Shown here piece by piece: positions 38,401 through 46,077 of a stretch of 64,000 nucleotides of DNA. Both the position numbers and the translations under genes were made by a program. This stretch comes from Pseudobacteriovorax antillogorgiicola (lineage in GTDB: Bacteria > Bdellovibrionota_B > Oligoflexia > Oligoflexales > Oligoflexaceae): NCBI RefSeq assembly GCF_900177345.1, contig NZ_FWZT01000012.1, forward strand, positions 1 through 64,000. Direction: 5' to 3'. The stretch's first letter is position 1. Each line of letters begins with the position of its first letter. The notes beneath the pieces are model-generated. The model had not been told where the DNA came from. It saw only the letters and a program-made list of their open reading frames with translations, and searched no databases.

Positions 38401-38556
38401 GGCTGTATTTACCTGAACTTGAACATTTGTCACATCCGGCACGGCATCGATCGGAAGCTGCCGAAATGATATCCAGCCGCCAAGCACCAATAGACAAGTA
38501 AAAGCCAATGTTAGGCCACTATGCTCTACTGAAAAACGAATGATACGATTGATCAT
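35419..38556 (-). CDS. czcA: CzcA-type heavy-metal RND efflux pump
   Basis: A 1045-residue inner-membrane proton antiporter of the heavy-metal efflux RND family, with 12 predicted helices and two large periplasmic loops. The fourth helix carries LDFGIIIDGAVIVIDN, close to the divalent-cation (Co/Zn/Cd) motif DFGxxxDGAVxxxEN with Asp in place of the last Glu. VPDVTNVQVQVNT near the N-terminus and SGSEFLPQLDEGSIAIQ are also typical. It would export metal cations across the envelope with the upstream CzcB-like and CzcC proteins. The exact metal cannot be read from sequence alone. Confidence 0.95.
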   Translation of the reverse strand: MINRIIRFSVEHSGLTLAFTCLLVLGGWISFRQLPIDAVPDVTNVQVQVNTAVKGLVPEEIERFITYPVESAMGGLPAVEEVRSISRFGLSQVTIVFEEGTDIYWARQLVSEKLQSVRENLPPGLDPELGPISTGLGEIFFYSLDVKEPAEGDARVRQLMELRTIQEWTIKPRLLKLSGVAEVNTIGGFEKQYHVHPKLEEMAKYGIHIESIVEALEVNNRNAGGGYIQQTAEQFLVQGKGLISSIEDIENIPVKRLPLFKTITIGDIAEVSLGKELRTGAATVDGRETIMGTILMLAGENSRATANEVESSLSQIQKSLPDHVELKTLYNRSDLVDQTLFTVRENLTYGALLVVVVLMILVGNIRVAAITAITIPLAMLGTFVFMKVFKVSGNLMSLGALDFGIIIDGAVIVIDNCVRVIQQRCQALGRPLLRGEIKQAVTDGTIEIRRAAGFGQLIIVIVFLPIFALEGVEGKMFVPMALTFCFALTTGFILSFSVVPALAGLILPGNLSAKPPWVMAKLQQGYEILLKGVLRVRLLIVATLLGAVGLGGYLLSTSGSEFLPQLDEGSIAIQFVRPTDISVEQAVAMQKISEKALLEFPEVARVIARMGTAEIATDPMGINLSDTYVLLKSGDLWPAINGKPRTKVELIQAIKETFEQEIPGQRLIFSQPIQLRFNELLEGVRADVALKVYGPDTAELDRLAQQASSILRTIPGAGDVEEEIKGTSPLLRIEPKTSALMHFGIPKEEVISTVETAVGGTQAGFFYDGVVRFPIYVRLKEQDRNSLASLEQLPVGAAENLTTPLKDLATMEFVETYSDIRREASQKRTAVLINIRGRDTQSFVLEAQELISEQLMLPPGYYVEWGGSFKNLSQARERLMYLVPLALFLVLAMVYTAFKNSLQTILIFTSLPMALLGGVIGLKLNGLDFSISAAIGFIALSGIAVLNGVVLMSYLNQLRAAGMSGKELILEGSRMRLRPILMTALTDALGFLPMMLSTGMGAEVQRPLAAVVVGGILTASFLTLICLPVLYSLVEPWLDSAVESP

Positions 38557-38568
38557 AGCTTGATCTCC

Positions 38569-39219
38569 TTAGTGAACATGACCCTGCCCTCCTTTACCCA
38601 TGGCTTCTAGTTGCGCCACTCTTAGTAAGGGGACTCCAGCTACAACAACCCTATCCTGTGGAGTAATGTTTGAGGCTTTGATAAGCACCGTACCTCCACT
38701 CGTTTTGATAAGCTCAACAGATATCAACGTGAACCATGTTTCACTCCTCAAAAAGACTCCGTAATCCTCCTTCGAGTGGAGTAAGGCAGCAACGGGGATC
38801 TCGAATTGCTGTTTGCTAACTTTCTTTGGTGCTGCCTCCTGAATCCCTAATCTTGCGATCGCCTGGGATGAAAGCTTAAATTTTCGTCCTTCATCATCAA
38901 CGTCCTCAATCGCCTTCCCCTGACCAAAGGAGCTGCCATGGTGGTCGTGTTCATCGTCTTTATGTCCATGGTCGCCGTGGCCATGGTCATCAGAATGCTT
39001 CACATCCTCGAGCTTATGATCATGCTCATCAGAATGCTTGCCATCCTTGTGCTTATGCTTGTCGCTTTCGTTCTTATGATCATGGTCATGGTCATCTGTG
39101 CTCTGATGGTCATCGTGAGAATGTTTGTTGCCTCTATCAGCTTGATCGTGATTATGGTCATCATCCCCTCCAAAGGCTGGCTCAAAAGACAAAAGTAGAA
39201 CTAAGAATAAATACTTCAT
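38569..39219 (-). CDS. Short, His-rich CzcB-like periplasmic adaptor
   Basis: A 216-residue protein with a signal peptide (ending PAFG), then a ~75-residue stretch of His/Asp/Lys repeats (DHDHDHKNESDKHKHKDG and similar), then ~115 residues like the C-terminal part of membrane fusion proteins (FEIPVAALLHSKEDYGVFLR, ITPQDRVVVAGVPLL). The barrel-sandwich and alpha-hairpin that normally contact CzcC are missing; ordinary CzcB is 350-500 residues. The His-rich region should bind metal in the periplasm. It overlaps the czcC stop by four bases (ATGA) and is followed by czcA after 12 bases. Confidence 0.75.
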   Translation of the reverse strand: MKYLFLVLLLSFEPAFGGDDDHNHDQADRGNKHSHDDHQSTDDHDHDHKNESDKHKHKDGKHSDEHDHKLEDVKHSDDHGHGDHGHKDDEHDHHGSSFGQGKAIEDVDDEGRKFKLSSQAIARLGIQEAAPKKVSKQQFEIPVAALLHSKEDYGVFLRSETWFTLISVELIKTSGGTVLIKASNITPQDRVVVAGVPLLRVAQLEAMGKGGQGHVH

Positions 39220-40454
39220 AAGATACCCTCCTGAACCGATGAACCTTGGATGAGTCGGATGTCAAAGAGCGTTTCTAAAACCCTCAAGCGCAACTGATTC
39301 CTTTCCTCAACCACACTTAATAATTGCTCGTGTCCTTCAACAATTAGGTTGGCATCGATAAGACCTTTGGCGATCTCGCGATCTAATTGCTCATGATTTT
39401 TCTCAAGCCAAGACTGACTGGGGAGAGCTTGTAGTTCAGCTTGCAACGATTTGTAATGATCCAAAAGAAGGGAGAAGCGCTCCCGATGCTCACTCTGAAA
39501 AGCAGCTTCCACAAGCTTTTTCCCCTTAACTTGTTGTCGCGCTCGATTGATGGAACCCTGATTTTGATGATAGACTGGCAAATCCAACGACATACTGAGA
39601 CCCAAGCCTACTTTGCCCTGACCGATATCATCAAATTCTGCTATGGGCCCAATCTTTAGATTTGGAGTCGCGAGACTTTCTTCTACATTTAGCTTACTTT
39701 CTGCAAGATTGGATTCAGCACGATAAAGCTTTATCCATGGGCTTTCACCAAGCTGCGGTTTAATTTGGGGCCACTGAGGCCAGCCAAGCCCTACAGACCC
39801 TTTTGGCAATCTAAGTCCCTTGCTCGCAAAGGAGCTAGCTAGCTTTCGCAGCTCTCCCTTCTTGCGATTCGTGCGGATCAAGCTAGATGCCTCCGCCAGG
39901 CTAAAGATCTGAGCTGATACACGAGTTTCAGCGGATAAGGCTCGTCGCGACCGGTAAGCGTTGACAATTCTCTGATAGGAACTTCGCATCTCATCGAGAT
40001 ATTCAAGCTCTTCCTGTTTTGCCTTCATTCTAAATAGCTTCATAGCATAGGCGGCAAAAGCCCTCTGCTGTGTCAATTCCAGGTTCGATGCGGCGACTTG
40101 TTCCTCGGCTCGACCCAGCTCGGATCGCATCTTTGCTTTTGAGCCAAGCTCAAAGGTGTGCCGATAAGACAAGCTTAGGGACTGACGCTGTTCCCCCTCT
40201 GCATCTCGGGTGATCAACTCCGATTCAAATTCAGGGTTTAGCCCCTGTTCATAGGCCTCCGCACCAAGCATCGCCACTGATTGGTCTGCTTGACTTTTAA
40301 TCACATCAATATCCCGGCTTACTGCACAGGGAAGAACATCGAACCACGACTGCAAGTACTTGCAGTTATTTGCAGGATTTGGGGTAGAAGCAAGAACGCT
40401 GCTTGCCACGCACCACCAAACCAAGGCAAACCACGAGTTGCAAAACGAACTCAT
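39216..40454 (-). CDS. czcC: CzcC-type outer-membrane efflux factor
   Basis: A 412-residue TolC-family protein with a signal peptide (ending VLAS) and long coiled-coil helices in two repeats (about 90-200 and 280-390), including LGLSMSLDLPVYHQNQGSINRARQQ, which matches the family's proline-containing strand. It forms the outer-membrane channel for CzcA. Its end overlaps the CzcB-like gene by ATGA. Confidence 0.85.
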   Translation of the reverse strand: MSSFCNSWFALVWWCVASSVLASTPNPANNCKYLQSWFDVLPCAVSRDIDVIKSQADQSVAMLGAEAYEQGLNPEFESELITRDAEGEQRQSLSLSYRHTFELGSKAKMRSELGRAEEQVAASNLELTQQRAFAAYAMKLFRMKAKQEELEYLDEMRSSYQRIVNAYRSRRALSAETRVSAQIFSLAEASSLIRTNRKKGELRKLASSFASKGLRLPKGSVGLGWPQWPQIKPQLGESPWIKLYRAESNLAESKLNVEESLATPNLKIGPIAEFDDIGQGKVGLGLSMSLDLPVYHQNQGSINRARQQVKGKKLVEAAFQSEHRERFSLLLDHYKSLQAELQALPSQSWLEKNHEQLDREIAKGLIDANLIVEGHEQLLSVVEERNQLRLRVLETLFDIRLIQGSSVQEGIL

Positions 40455-40605
40455 AGATCCTCCAAAATATTTTGAATGTATTTTAGCCTGTTAACTGGAA
40501 ATCGAAAAACACTAGCTTAAAACTGCCAGATAAACTAGACGCCATAGGCAAACAACGGTCTGACATCGGCAGTTCGACGTTCTTCAATTTCACTGAATGT
40601 TAGAT

Positions 40606-40932
40606 TTAGGCAATGGGGGGCCTAAGGAGCTGCTGTATGTGAGGGTTAGGTACTTGGACATTGTTATAGAAAGATTGACTTTGTGTCTCTTGAGGAAGCT
40701 GGCTGGCTACAACCGGCCACTGGATGGGAGCGATAGCACAGTGCCCCAAGTGGCAAATATGATGATCGCCATCATGAGACCCACTGTGACAAGGGTGAGG
40801 GTCTAGGATCCCCTCCGCTAGTTGATCTGGAGAGGATAAAGTCTGCGCATCTTCCATAAGCGAAAGCGAGATGCTACTTACTGCAAGTACCATCACTAAA
40901 GTTGCGATAATTTTTCGTATTAGACCGGTCAT
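40606..40932 (-). CDS. Small exported Cys/His-rich protein at the head of the czc operon (CzcI-like)
   Basis: A 108-residue protein with an N-terminal hydrophobic segment (IIATLVMVLAVSSISLSL) and the cluster HPCHSGSHDGDHHICHLGHC (about 46-65), with seven His and four Cys in 20 residues, a likely metal site. Small proteins of this kind (CzcI/DUF2946-like) often precede czcCBA. It lies 151 bases upstream of czcC; an AAGGTAA ribosome site is just before the ATG. A role in metal sensing or buffering is inference. Confidence 0.6.
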   Translation of the reverse strand: MTGLIRKIIATLVMVLAVSSISLSLMEDAQTLSSPDQLAEGILDPHPCHSGSHDGDHHICHLGHCAIAPIQWPVVASQLPQETQSQSFYNNVQVPNPHIQQLLRPPIA

Positions 40933-41038
40933 TTACCTTCTCTCAGAGCGACTCGGATGGCATTTTCACACGAATAAAGGTGTAGCTCAAGTGATTTATT
41001 GCTCTGCCACACCATGCCCGAAACTTTTCCACTATTGA

Positions 41039-41527
41039 TCAGAAGGTTAGTGAGAAGAAGCTAATATGGATATCGAAGAATTCTTTGCGAATTTTTCCAG
41101 CGATCTCTTCTTGAAAGAAGGCCTGGCACTCACTCGCCTTCATGGTATCGCTCTTAGAATAGACAACCTTGCCCTTCTTGCTAAGAACCAGAGAGCTGCT
41201 TAAGGACTCTTCATCAAACGCTGTTTCAGCAGATAGAGCCATGCAATGGCCTGTTTCTTCGCTACCAGCGATGGAAGCGCCGGTATTATTGATAGTCATA
41301 AGTCGAAACTGAGTTTCCACCAGAAGTGCAGCAAACTTATCTCCAGCATCAGGACCGCTGAAGGCATCAGCCTTTGCAACCACTCCATCGAAACTTACTT
41401 GAGCCCCTTCTGCACCCGCTGTCACAGAGCGTCTTTTAATCTGGGGAGCATTTTGAAATGCAGTTGATCCGCAGCCGAAAAGAACTGAACTTGCCAAGAA
41501 ATATGTGAATAGCTTAATTGACTTCAT
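41039..41527 (-). CDS. Lipoprotein of unknown function
   Basis: A 162-residue lipoprotein with the lipobox SVLFGC (Cys at about 19). The mature part has a conserved-looking Ser/Thr-rich beta pattern and two further Cys. I do not recognise the family. It starts ten bases after the subtilase stop, so the two are probably one operon; a chaperone or substrate role towards the protease is possible but unsupported. Confidence 0.6.
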   Translation of the reverse strand: MKSIKLFTYFLASSVLFGCGSTAFQNAPQIKRRSVTAGAEGAQVSFDGVVAKADAFSGPDAGDKFAALLVETQFRLMTINNTGASIAGSEETGHCMALSAETAFDEESLSSSLVLSKKGKVVYSKSDTMKASECQAFFQEEIAGKIRKEFFDIHISFFSLTF

Positions 41528-41537
41528 GTTTCGTCTC

Positions 41538-43712
41538 CTAATTCTTTCCCTGATAGATGACGGTACTACCCTGGCTGCACTGAATTTCTGACTTTGTTGA
41601 GAACACCAGTGGCCCTACAATATCACAAAGTTTCTGACAACTTCGTTTATCGCTAACACTAGCTTGGTATAAGACCTCCTCTTGTCCATCGCCATCAACT
41701 CTCACCAACTTACAACTCGCGCTTCCAGCAAGCGATAAGGCATTGACATCGCCAAACGTAAGATCTTTGTTTAGATCTATGTCTAAGGCAATTAACTGCG
41801 ATTCAAACTGTCGCCCCTGAGTATCCGTAACTCGTGCGAATACCTCTGCCTCAGCAAAGCCTAATGGCACATCGATATCGATGGATGTCGCGCCACCGGA
41901 AGACTCTCCGATAAGCTCTTCGTCATGGAAAATTTCGATTTTTTGAATTGGCGCATATTTCTCTTCGGTTTGTAGACTCAAACTGAAAGTGCTACCCCGT
42001 GTCGGTCGAATCACATCGCCAACCTCTTGAATCGTAGCCTTAGCCTTAACTGCATCCATGAAGGCATTGAGATCCATCGATCTTGAATTATTCACAGCCT
42101 TTGAGAAGTTTCCTGTCACGGAACTGGCTAGCAACTCAGCCTTCACTTCTTGAGCTGTTAAATCTGGGGCATAAGACCAAAACAAGGCGACTGCACCAGC
42201 CACATGGGGCGAGGCCATCGATGTCCCGCTTAGGGGTGCATACGCCTCGTTCGGGCTTGGCGCTAACGATGTTGGAATCGTAGAGACAATGTCTTGACCT
42301 GGTGCAGCGATATCGACGGAGGTCTGACCAAAGTTAGAAAATACAGCTAGGTCGCCTCCTCCATGGAGAGCTGCCACTGAAATGATTCCCGGATCTTCAT
42401 ACGATGCTGGATAAGCCGGTTGAAGATCATTGTCATTGTTCTCATTTCCTGCAGCGATCACCAGCAACTTACCTGCGCTGGTGTTAGTCGCAATTGCGTT
42501 AACTTCGAGCTGACTAGGAGGACCTCCCCCCAACGACAAATTCATAAGCTTAGCATTAGTTTGGGATACATACGTTAAGCCGTTAATAATCATCTCAGAC
42601 GTTCCAAAGCCTTCGTCACCAAGGACTTTTACGGCGATGATTTGAGCCTTCCAACAAACTCCGGTGATACCTAACTGGTTGTCACCCAACGCTCCGATCG
42701 TACCGGCTACGTGGGTTCCGTGCGCCTGACGATCGATGAAGTCATCAATATTTGCCGACGAGTAGTCCCGACTCAGACCTGGCAGAACATTATCTTTGAG
42801 ATCGGGGTGATTGGGATCAATTCCCGTGTCAAGCACTGCCACGATTGTATTCGAACAATCCGTTAGATTTTCCCAGGCAGCATCAGCTTGAATGTCCATA
42901 TCCGGTGTAAAAGGGGTATCACCGATAGGGTCCTGACCATTATTCGCAAGGCCCCATAAAGTGTTGTAAAGGGTATCATTGGGGACTCGCGTCGAGTAGC
43001 TTAGGGAGTTTCCCGTACTGTATGCGACGAGAGGGTCTATGGCTGTTTCTTCTTCCAACCGGTCCTGCTTCGCTAAGCCCAAATCCTGGTATTCAAAAAG
43101 ATAGGTGTTCTCTTGAAGCAAATTCTTCGACTTCTTTATGCCGTGCTTCACTTCAAATTCACGAATGTCATCATCTGCAATGGTGTCCTTGAATTGAACC
43201 AAAAGATGATTTGCAATGTAGACGTAGGACTGCTTGACTTCAGTCTTATCCGCGGAAAGCGTATCGCGGATGATGAAGTTTTGAAATGATTTATGATTCG
43301 CTCGCACCAGGGTTGCTCGCGTTGGGTTGCCGTCTCGATCAAAACCTTCTTTGCTTTCCAATACTTCGCTATCGCGAAGATAGGCTAGATGCTTATCTTT
43401 AAGAGACGCAAAACGCGGCTTTGGGGACGTAGGCTTTCGTACTTCTACTTTCCGAGATCCGTTCGCTTGTTCTATCCGTACCGGCTGAATGCGAGGCTCT
43501 TCAGAGCTTTCAGTCACGAAGCGATTGAAGCCAGACTCAGCAAAACTCGTAGGCGACACTGGATTTTCAGAAGAAATGGTTTCCTCTGCTGCTATCTCAC
43601 TAATTTTATTATTTTGTCCTGTAGATGGAAGCTCTCGATCCAGTTTTAAATAAAGAAACATACCAACGGCAAGCGTTCCCAACGCCAGCCCTACCCGTAA
43701 GGTGTATTTCAT
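41538..43712 (-). CDS. Exported subtilisin-like serine protease (S8)
   Basis: A 724-residue protein with a signal anchor or signal peptide (about 4-23), a ~260-residue N-terminal region (propeptide-like part near 165-210), and a subtilase domain. The triad is Asp295 (VAVLDTGID), His331 (HGTHVAG) and Ser498 (GTSMASPHVAGA), with the oxyanion Asn in AAGNEN at 423. A C-terminal ~150 residues form beta-rich, Cys-containing domains. It should act outside the cytoplasmic membrane. It is cotranscribed with the lipoprotein downstream, and divergent from a small helical protein. Confidence 0.92.
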   Translation of the reverse strand: MKYTLRVGLALGTLAVGMFLYLKLDRELPSTGQNNKISEIAAEETISSENPVSPTSFAESGFNRFVTESSEEPRIQPVRIEQANGSRKVEVRKPTSPKPRFASLKDKHLAYLRDSEVLESKEGFDRDGNPTRATLVRANHKSFQNFIIRDTLSADKTEVKQSYVYIANHLLVQFKDTIADDDIREFEVKHGIKKSKNLLQENTYLFEYQDLGLAKQDRLEEETAIDPLVAYSTGNSLSYSTRVPNDTLYNTLWGLANNGQDPIGDTPFTPDMDIQADAAWENLTDCSNTIVAVLDTGIDPNHPDLKDNVLPGLSRDYSSANIDDFIDRQAHGTHVAGTIGALGDNQLGITGVCWKAQIIAVKVLGDEGFGTSEMIINGLTYVSQTNAKLMNLSLGGGPPSQLEVNAIATNTSAGKLLVIAAGNENNDNDLQPAYPASYEDPGIISVAALHGGGDLAVFSNFGQTSVDIAAPGQDIVSTIPTSLAPSPNEAYAPLSGTSMASPHVAGAVALFWSYAPDLTAQEVKAELLASSVTGNFSKAVNNSRSMDLNAFMDAVKAKATIQEVGDVIRPTRGSTFSLSLQTEEKYAPIQKIEIFHDEELIGESSGGATSIDIDVPLGFAEAEVFARVTDTQGRQFESQLIALDIDLNKDLTFGDVNALSLAGSASCKLVRVDGDGQEEVLYQASVSDKRSCQKLCDIVGPLVFSTKSEIQCSQGSTVIYQGKN

Positions 43713-43852
43713 TTTGTCTCCGTCCCCTAGAGTTTTTGCTTGATACTCGGTCTGCGCATCATGATTCTTGCAATTTAACGACCAGCAAATATTACTTGGC
43801 AGCCAAACGATTCAAGGTATATAGAGAAGCGACAGGTGCCCAAGGACTGAAC

Positions 43853-43884
43853 ACTGTTTACAGTTCTATCATCACTTCAGTGAT
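43853..43884. promoter_or_regulatory. Two dyads in the divergent region between the subtilase and a small gene
   Basis: ACTGT-TT-ACAGT (43853-43864) and ATCACT-TC-AGTGAT (43871-43884) are two perfect short palindromes six bases apart, centred 19 bases from each other, 46-77 bases upstream of the start at 43930. Pairs like this often bind dimeric repressors or activators. The protein that would bind them is unknown. Confidence 0.4.
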
Positions 43885-43929
43885 GCTATCCTATTCTACA
43901 CGAATCAGTTTTTTTTGAGGGAGGCAGAT

Positions 43930-44124
43930 ATGTCCTTAGAAAGTCCACATTCCTTACTCAATGAGTATCTCCAGGAGTTCGCCCACGAAATTGGCATTAT
44001 TTGTGCCCTCGAAGCCGGTGGGAAAATCGACTCCAAAGAGGCCTATTCGCAAGTAAAGGCTAAGTGGAAGGAATTAAAAGCGAAAAAGAAAGAGCTATTT
44101 CCCAAGATTGATCAGGTTGGCTAA
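43930..44124 (+). CDS. Small helical protein of unknown function
   Basis: A 64-residue protein (MSLESPHSLLNEYLQEF...) without signal peptide. The second half is a Lys-rich helix (KAKWKELKAKKKELF). GGGAGG lies seven bases before the ATG at 43930, which makes it a credible gene and this start preferable to an upstream one. I do not recognise the family. It is divergent from the subtilase, with the dyads between. Confidence 0.65.
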   Translation: MSLESPHSLLNEYLQEFAHEIGIICALEAGGKIDSKEAYSQVKAKWKELKAKKKELFPKIDQVG

Positions 44125-44180
44125 TCCTTAGACAGCTTACTCACGCAGACGGAAACGGCTACCTGAGCGGCTCCCACGAC

Positions 44181-44876
44181 CTAAGCACTCTGTTGCTTAG
44201 CGGGGACTGGCTGCTTTTGGCTCGCAGCAAAATAATCATCAGCCACTCTTTCGAGATCTTCCAAAGACTCATGAACCTGCCTTCTTACAGATTCGAACTC
44301 TTGATCGTTAAGATCCCGAGGTACCATCAAAGGCTCGCCATAGACTACTGCCACCCTACTAAATGGTTTTGGAATACGGAACTGATCCCAGCTCTTGTGC
44401 AAGACCCATTGTTTTTCACCCACGGTGCAAAGAGGCTGAATCGGGGTTCCCGTTCGGGATGCAAGGGTGATAATTCCTGACTTGACGACTTTCACAGGGC
44501 CACGGGGTCCATCAACTGTGATGGCCGCAGACCAGCCCTTATTAACTTCATCAATAAGACCCTTCAAAGCTTCTTTTCCTCCCCGAGAGGATGAACCTCG
44601 AACGCTTGTCATGCCTATCATTCGAGCCAGGAAAGCGACGAATTCTCCATCGAAGGAGCGGCTCACAAGAAGACAGATCTTATGCTTAGCGTGAGAAAGA
44701 ATCCCAGCGAAGCAGTTGTTGTGCCAGGAGGCAATCGCGTAGTTCTGCTTCGAGGTTAAGGCCTTCGCTCGATCGAAATTATAGCTTTGGACAAGTTCAT
44801 AGCGATAGCTCTTGTGAAACAGCCAGCAAAGAAAAAATGATATTCGTAACAGCAACCACCGCTTCACGGTTTTCAT
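44181..44876 (-). CDS. DUF374 lysophospholipid-acyltransferase-like protein
   Basis: About 231 residues of the LPLAT superfamily. A membrane helix near the N-terminus (WLLLRISFFLCWLFHKS) is followed by the DUF374 signature SWHN, VSRSFDGEFVA, VRGSSSRGGKEALKGL and TVDGPRGPVKVVKSG. It probably acylates a lipid at the inner membrane. The ATG at 44876 fits the family's length; the frame remains open to a TTG at 44993 with a good GGAGG, so the N-terminus is uncertain. Confidence 0.8.
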   Translation of the reverse strand: MKTVKRWLLLRISFFLCWLFHKSYRYELVQSYNFDRAKALTSKQNYAIASWHNNCFAGILSHAKHKICLLVSRSFDGEFVAFLARMIGMTSVRGSSSRGGKEALKGLIDEVNKGWSAAITVDGPRGPVKVVKSGIITLASRTGTPIQPLCTVGEKQWVLHKSWDQFRIPKPFSRVAVVYGEPLMVPRDLNDQEFESVRRQVHESLEDLERVADDYFAASQKQPVPAKQQSA

Positions 44877-45011
44877 CGATTGAAGTCTCCGTTGTAATAG
44901 GTATTGCCTGCAAGGTACCAAACAGAGACCTTTTTTCCCAAGTAAAAATTTCGTCATTAAGATATGTGTTTTTGGCTCACTAAATCTGAGCAACGAACCT
45001 CCAACTCAGGC

Positions 45012-45884
45012 CTAGCGGAACCACATGCGGTGGATGGTATGAAACATTTCATTATCTGGATCGTTATCGCATTCCCAATCGTTACTATCCAGGCTGGAAC
45101 CAATGGACCAATGAGATAAGTTATTGTTGCCACGGAAGGTGGTTTCAGTGAGTGCCCGGTCTAAGCGCTCCCCATCACCACCCGTATTGAGGCCCGGTAA
45201 GTTCGTTGTATGACCGGTCAGGGCTATAAAGCTCCCTTCGACACCATTACAGCTACCGGCGCCTTTACGACCATAGTCTAAGCATGTTGCTAAATCGGTT
45301 TTAAAGTGAAGAACTCGATTGTGATCGTTAGTTCGACAAAAAAAGCGAAGCTCTGTGAAATTGAACATCGATAGTAGCGAGGGTGCAATATGTCCCCAAA
45401 AAGCTGAATTCTGCTCGTCGTCACCAAGCTGACTTGAATTTAGCATAGGCATGCTATCAGTCCTGGTGGTCAGCGGTGGATTCGTGGCTCCCTGGTGAAC
45501 ATAGTTCAATATCATGGTCCAGCCACCACCTTCCTCGGTCATATCACAGTAAGCATCGAGAAACTGTTGTTCGCCAAGTTCGTCTTGATAGAAAAGCCGA
45601 TAAACTCCAGATGGCGCCTCAGCAATCTTTTCTTGTACGTCTAAACAACTTGAAAACGCAAGGTAAGCAACTTGCTCAGAGCCAGGAATGACTTCGTAAA
45701 CCTCTTCCTGAATAATTTCTACCGCCGCCTCTTCCTGAGATACCGCATCCTGATTCAAGGGGCCAGGTACGGTTACCGTCGACTCCGTATTCAGGCTCGT
45801 AAATCCTGGTTCATCTTGGTTCTCAGCCTGACAGCCCAGGGATGCTAGGAAAAGGACGAAGTAAATCATATTTTTCGAGTACAT
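45012..45884 (-). CDS. Lipoprotein with fibrinogen-like domain
   Basis: A 290-residue protein. A signal peptide with lipobox LASLGC (Cys at about 18 from the ATG at 45884) is followed by a ~75-residue acidic linker, then the pattern SSCLDVQEKI, SGVYRLFYQD, YCDMTEEGGGWTMIL. This is the N-terminal part of fibrinogen-like/ficolin-type (FReD) domains, followed by a Cys-containing globular region ending MFHTIHRMWFR. Such domains bind sugars or acetyl groups in animals. The frame extends to 46055, but that start would precede the signal peptide. It lies 194 bases downstream of the secreted array. Confidence 0.7.
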   Translation of the reverse strand: MYSKNMIYFVLFLASLGCQAENQDEPGFTSLNTESTVTVPGPLNQDAVSQEEAAVEIIQEEVYEVIPGSEQVAYLAFSSCLDVQEKIAEAPSGVYRLFYQDELGEQQFLDAYCDMTEEGGGWTMILNYVHQGATNPPLTTRTDSMPMLNSSQLGDDEQNSAFWGHIAPSLLSMFNFTELRFFCRTNDHNRVLHFKTDLATCLDYGRKGAGSCNGVEGSFIALTGHTTNLPGLNTGGDGERLDRALTETTFRGNNNLSHWSIGSSLDSNDWECDNDPDNEMFHTIHRMWFR

Positions 45885-46077
45885 CTCGATGACCGCTCTC
45901 CTCGAATTGTTGGTCGTATTGATCCTATCTACGGATCGGGAATCGAGGAGGTAAAGTCGAACCACAGATACTTCATACAGATATTTCAACAACTTAAGCA
46001 AAGGCAATTCGTCAGTAGCATGCCGAGCAAGGCCTGCGTATAGGCAAAAGATCACTCAAAAGGGTCATGCTCTATTA

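Noticed and set aside
38938-39198. Hydrophobic plus-strand frame that looks like a membrane protein
   Set aside because: It is the antisense of the His/Asp-rich region; His codons read backwards give Val and Met, creating false hydrophobicity.
44181-44200. Seven-base hairpin CTAAGCA/TGCTTAG as a terminator
   Set aside because: It lies within the last codons of the acyltransferase gene and has no U tract.
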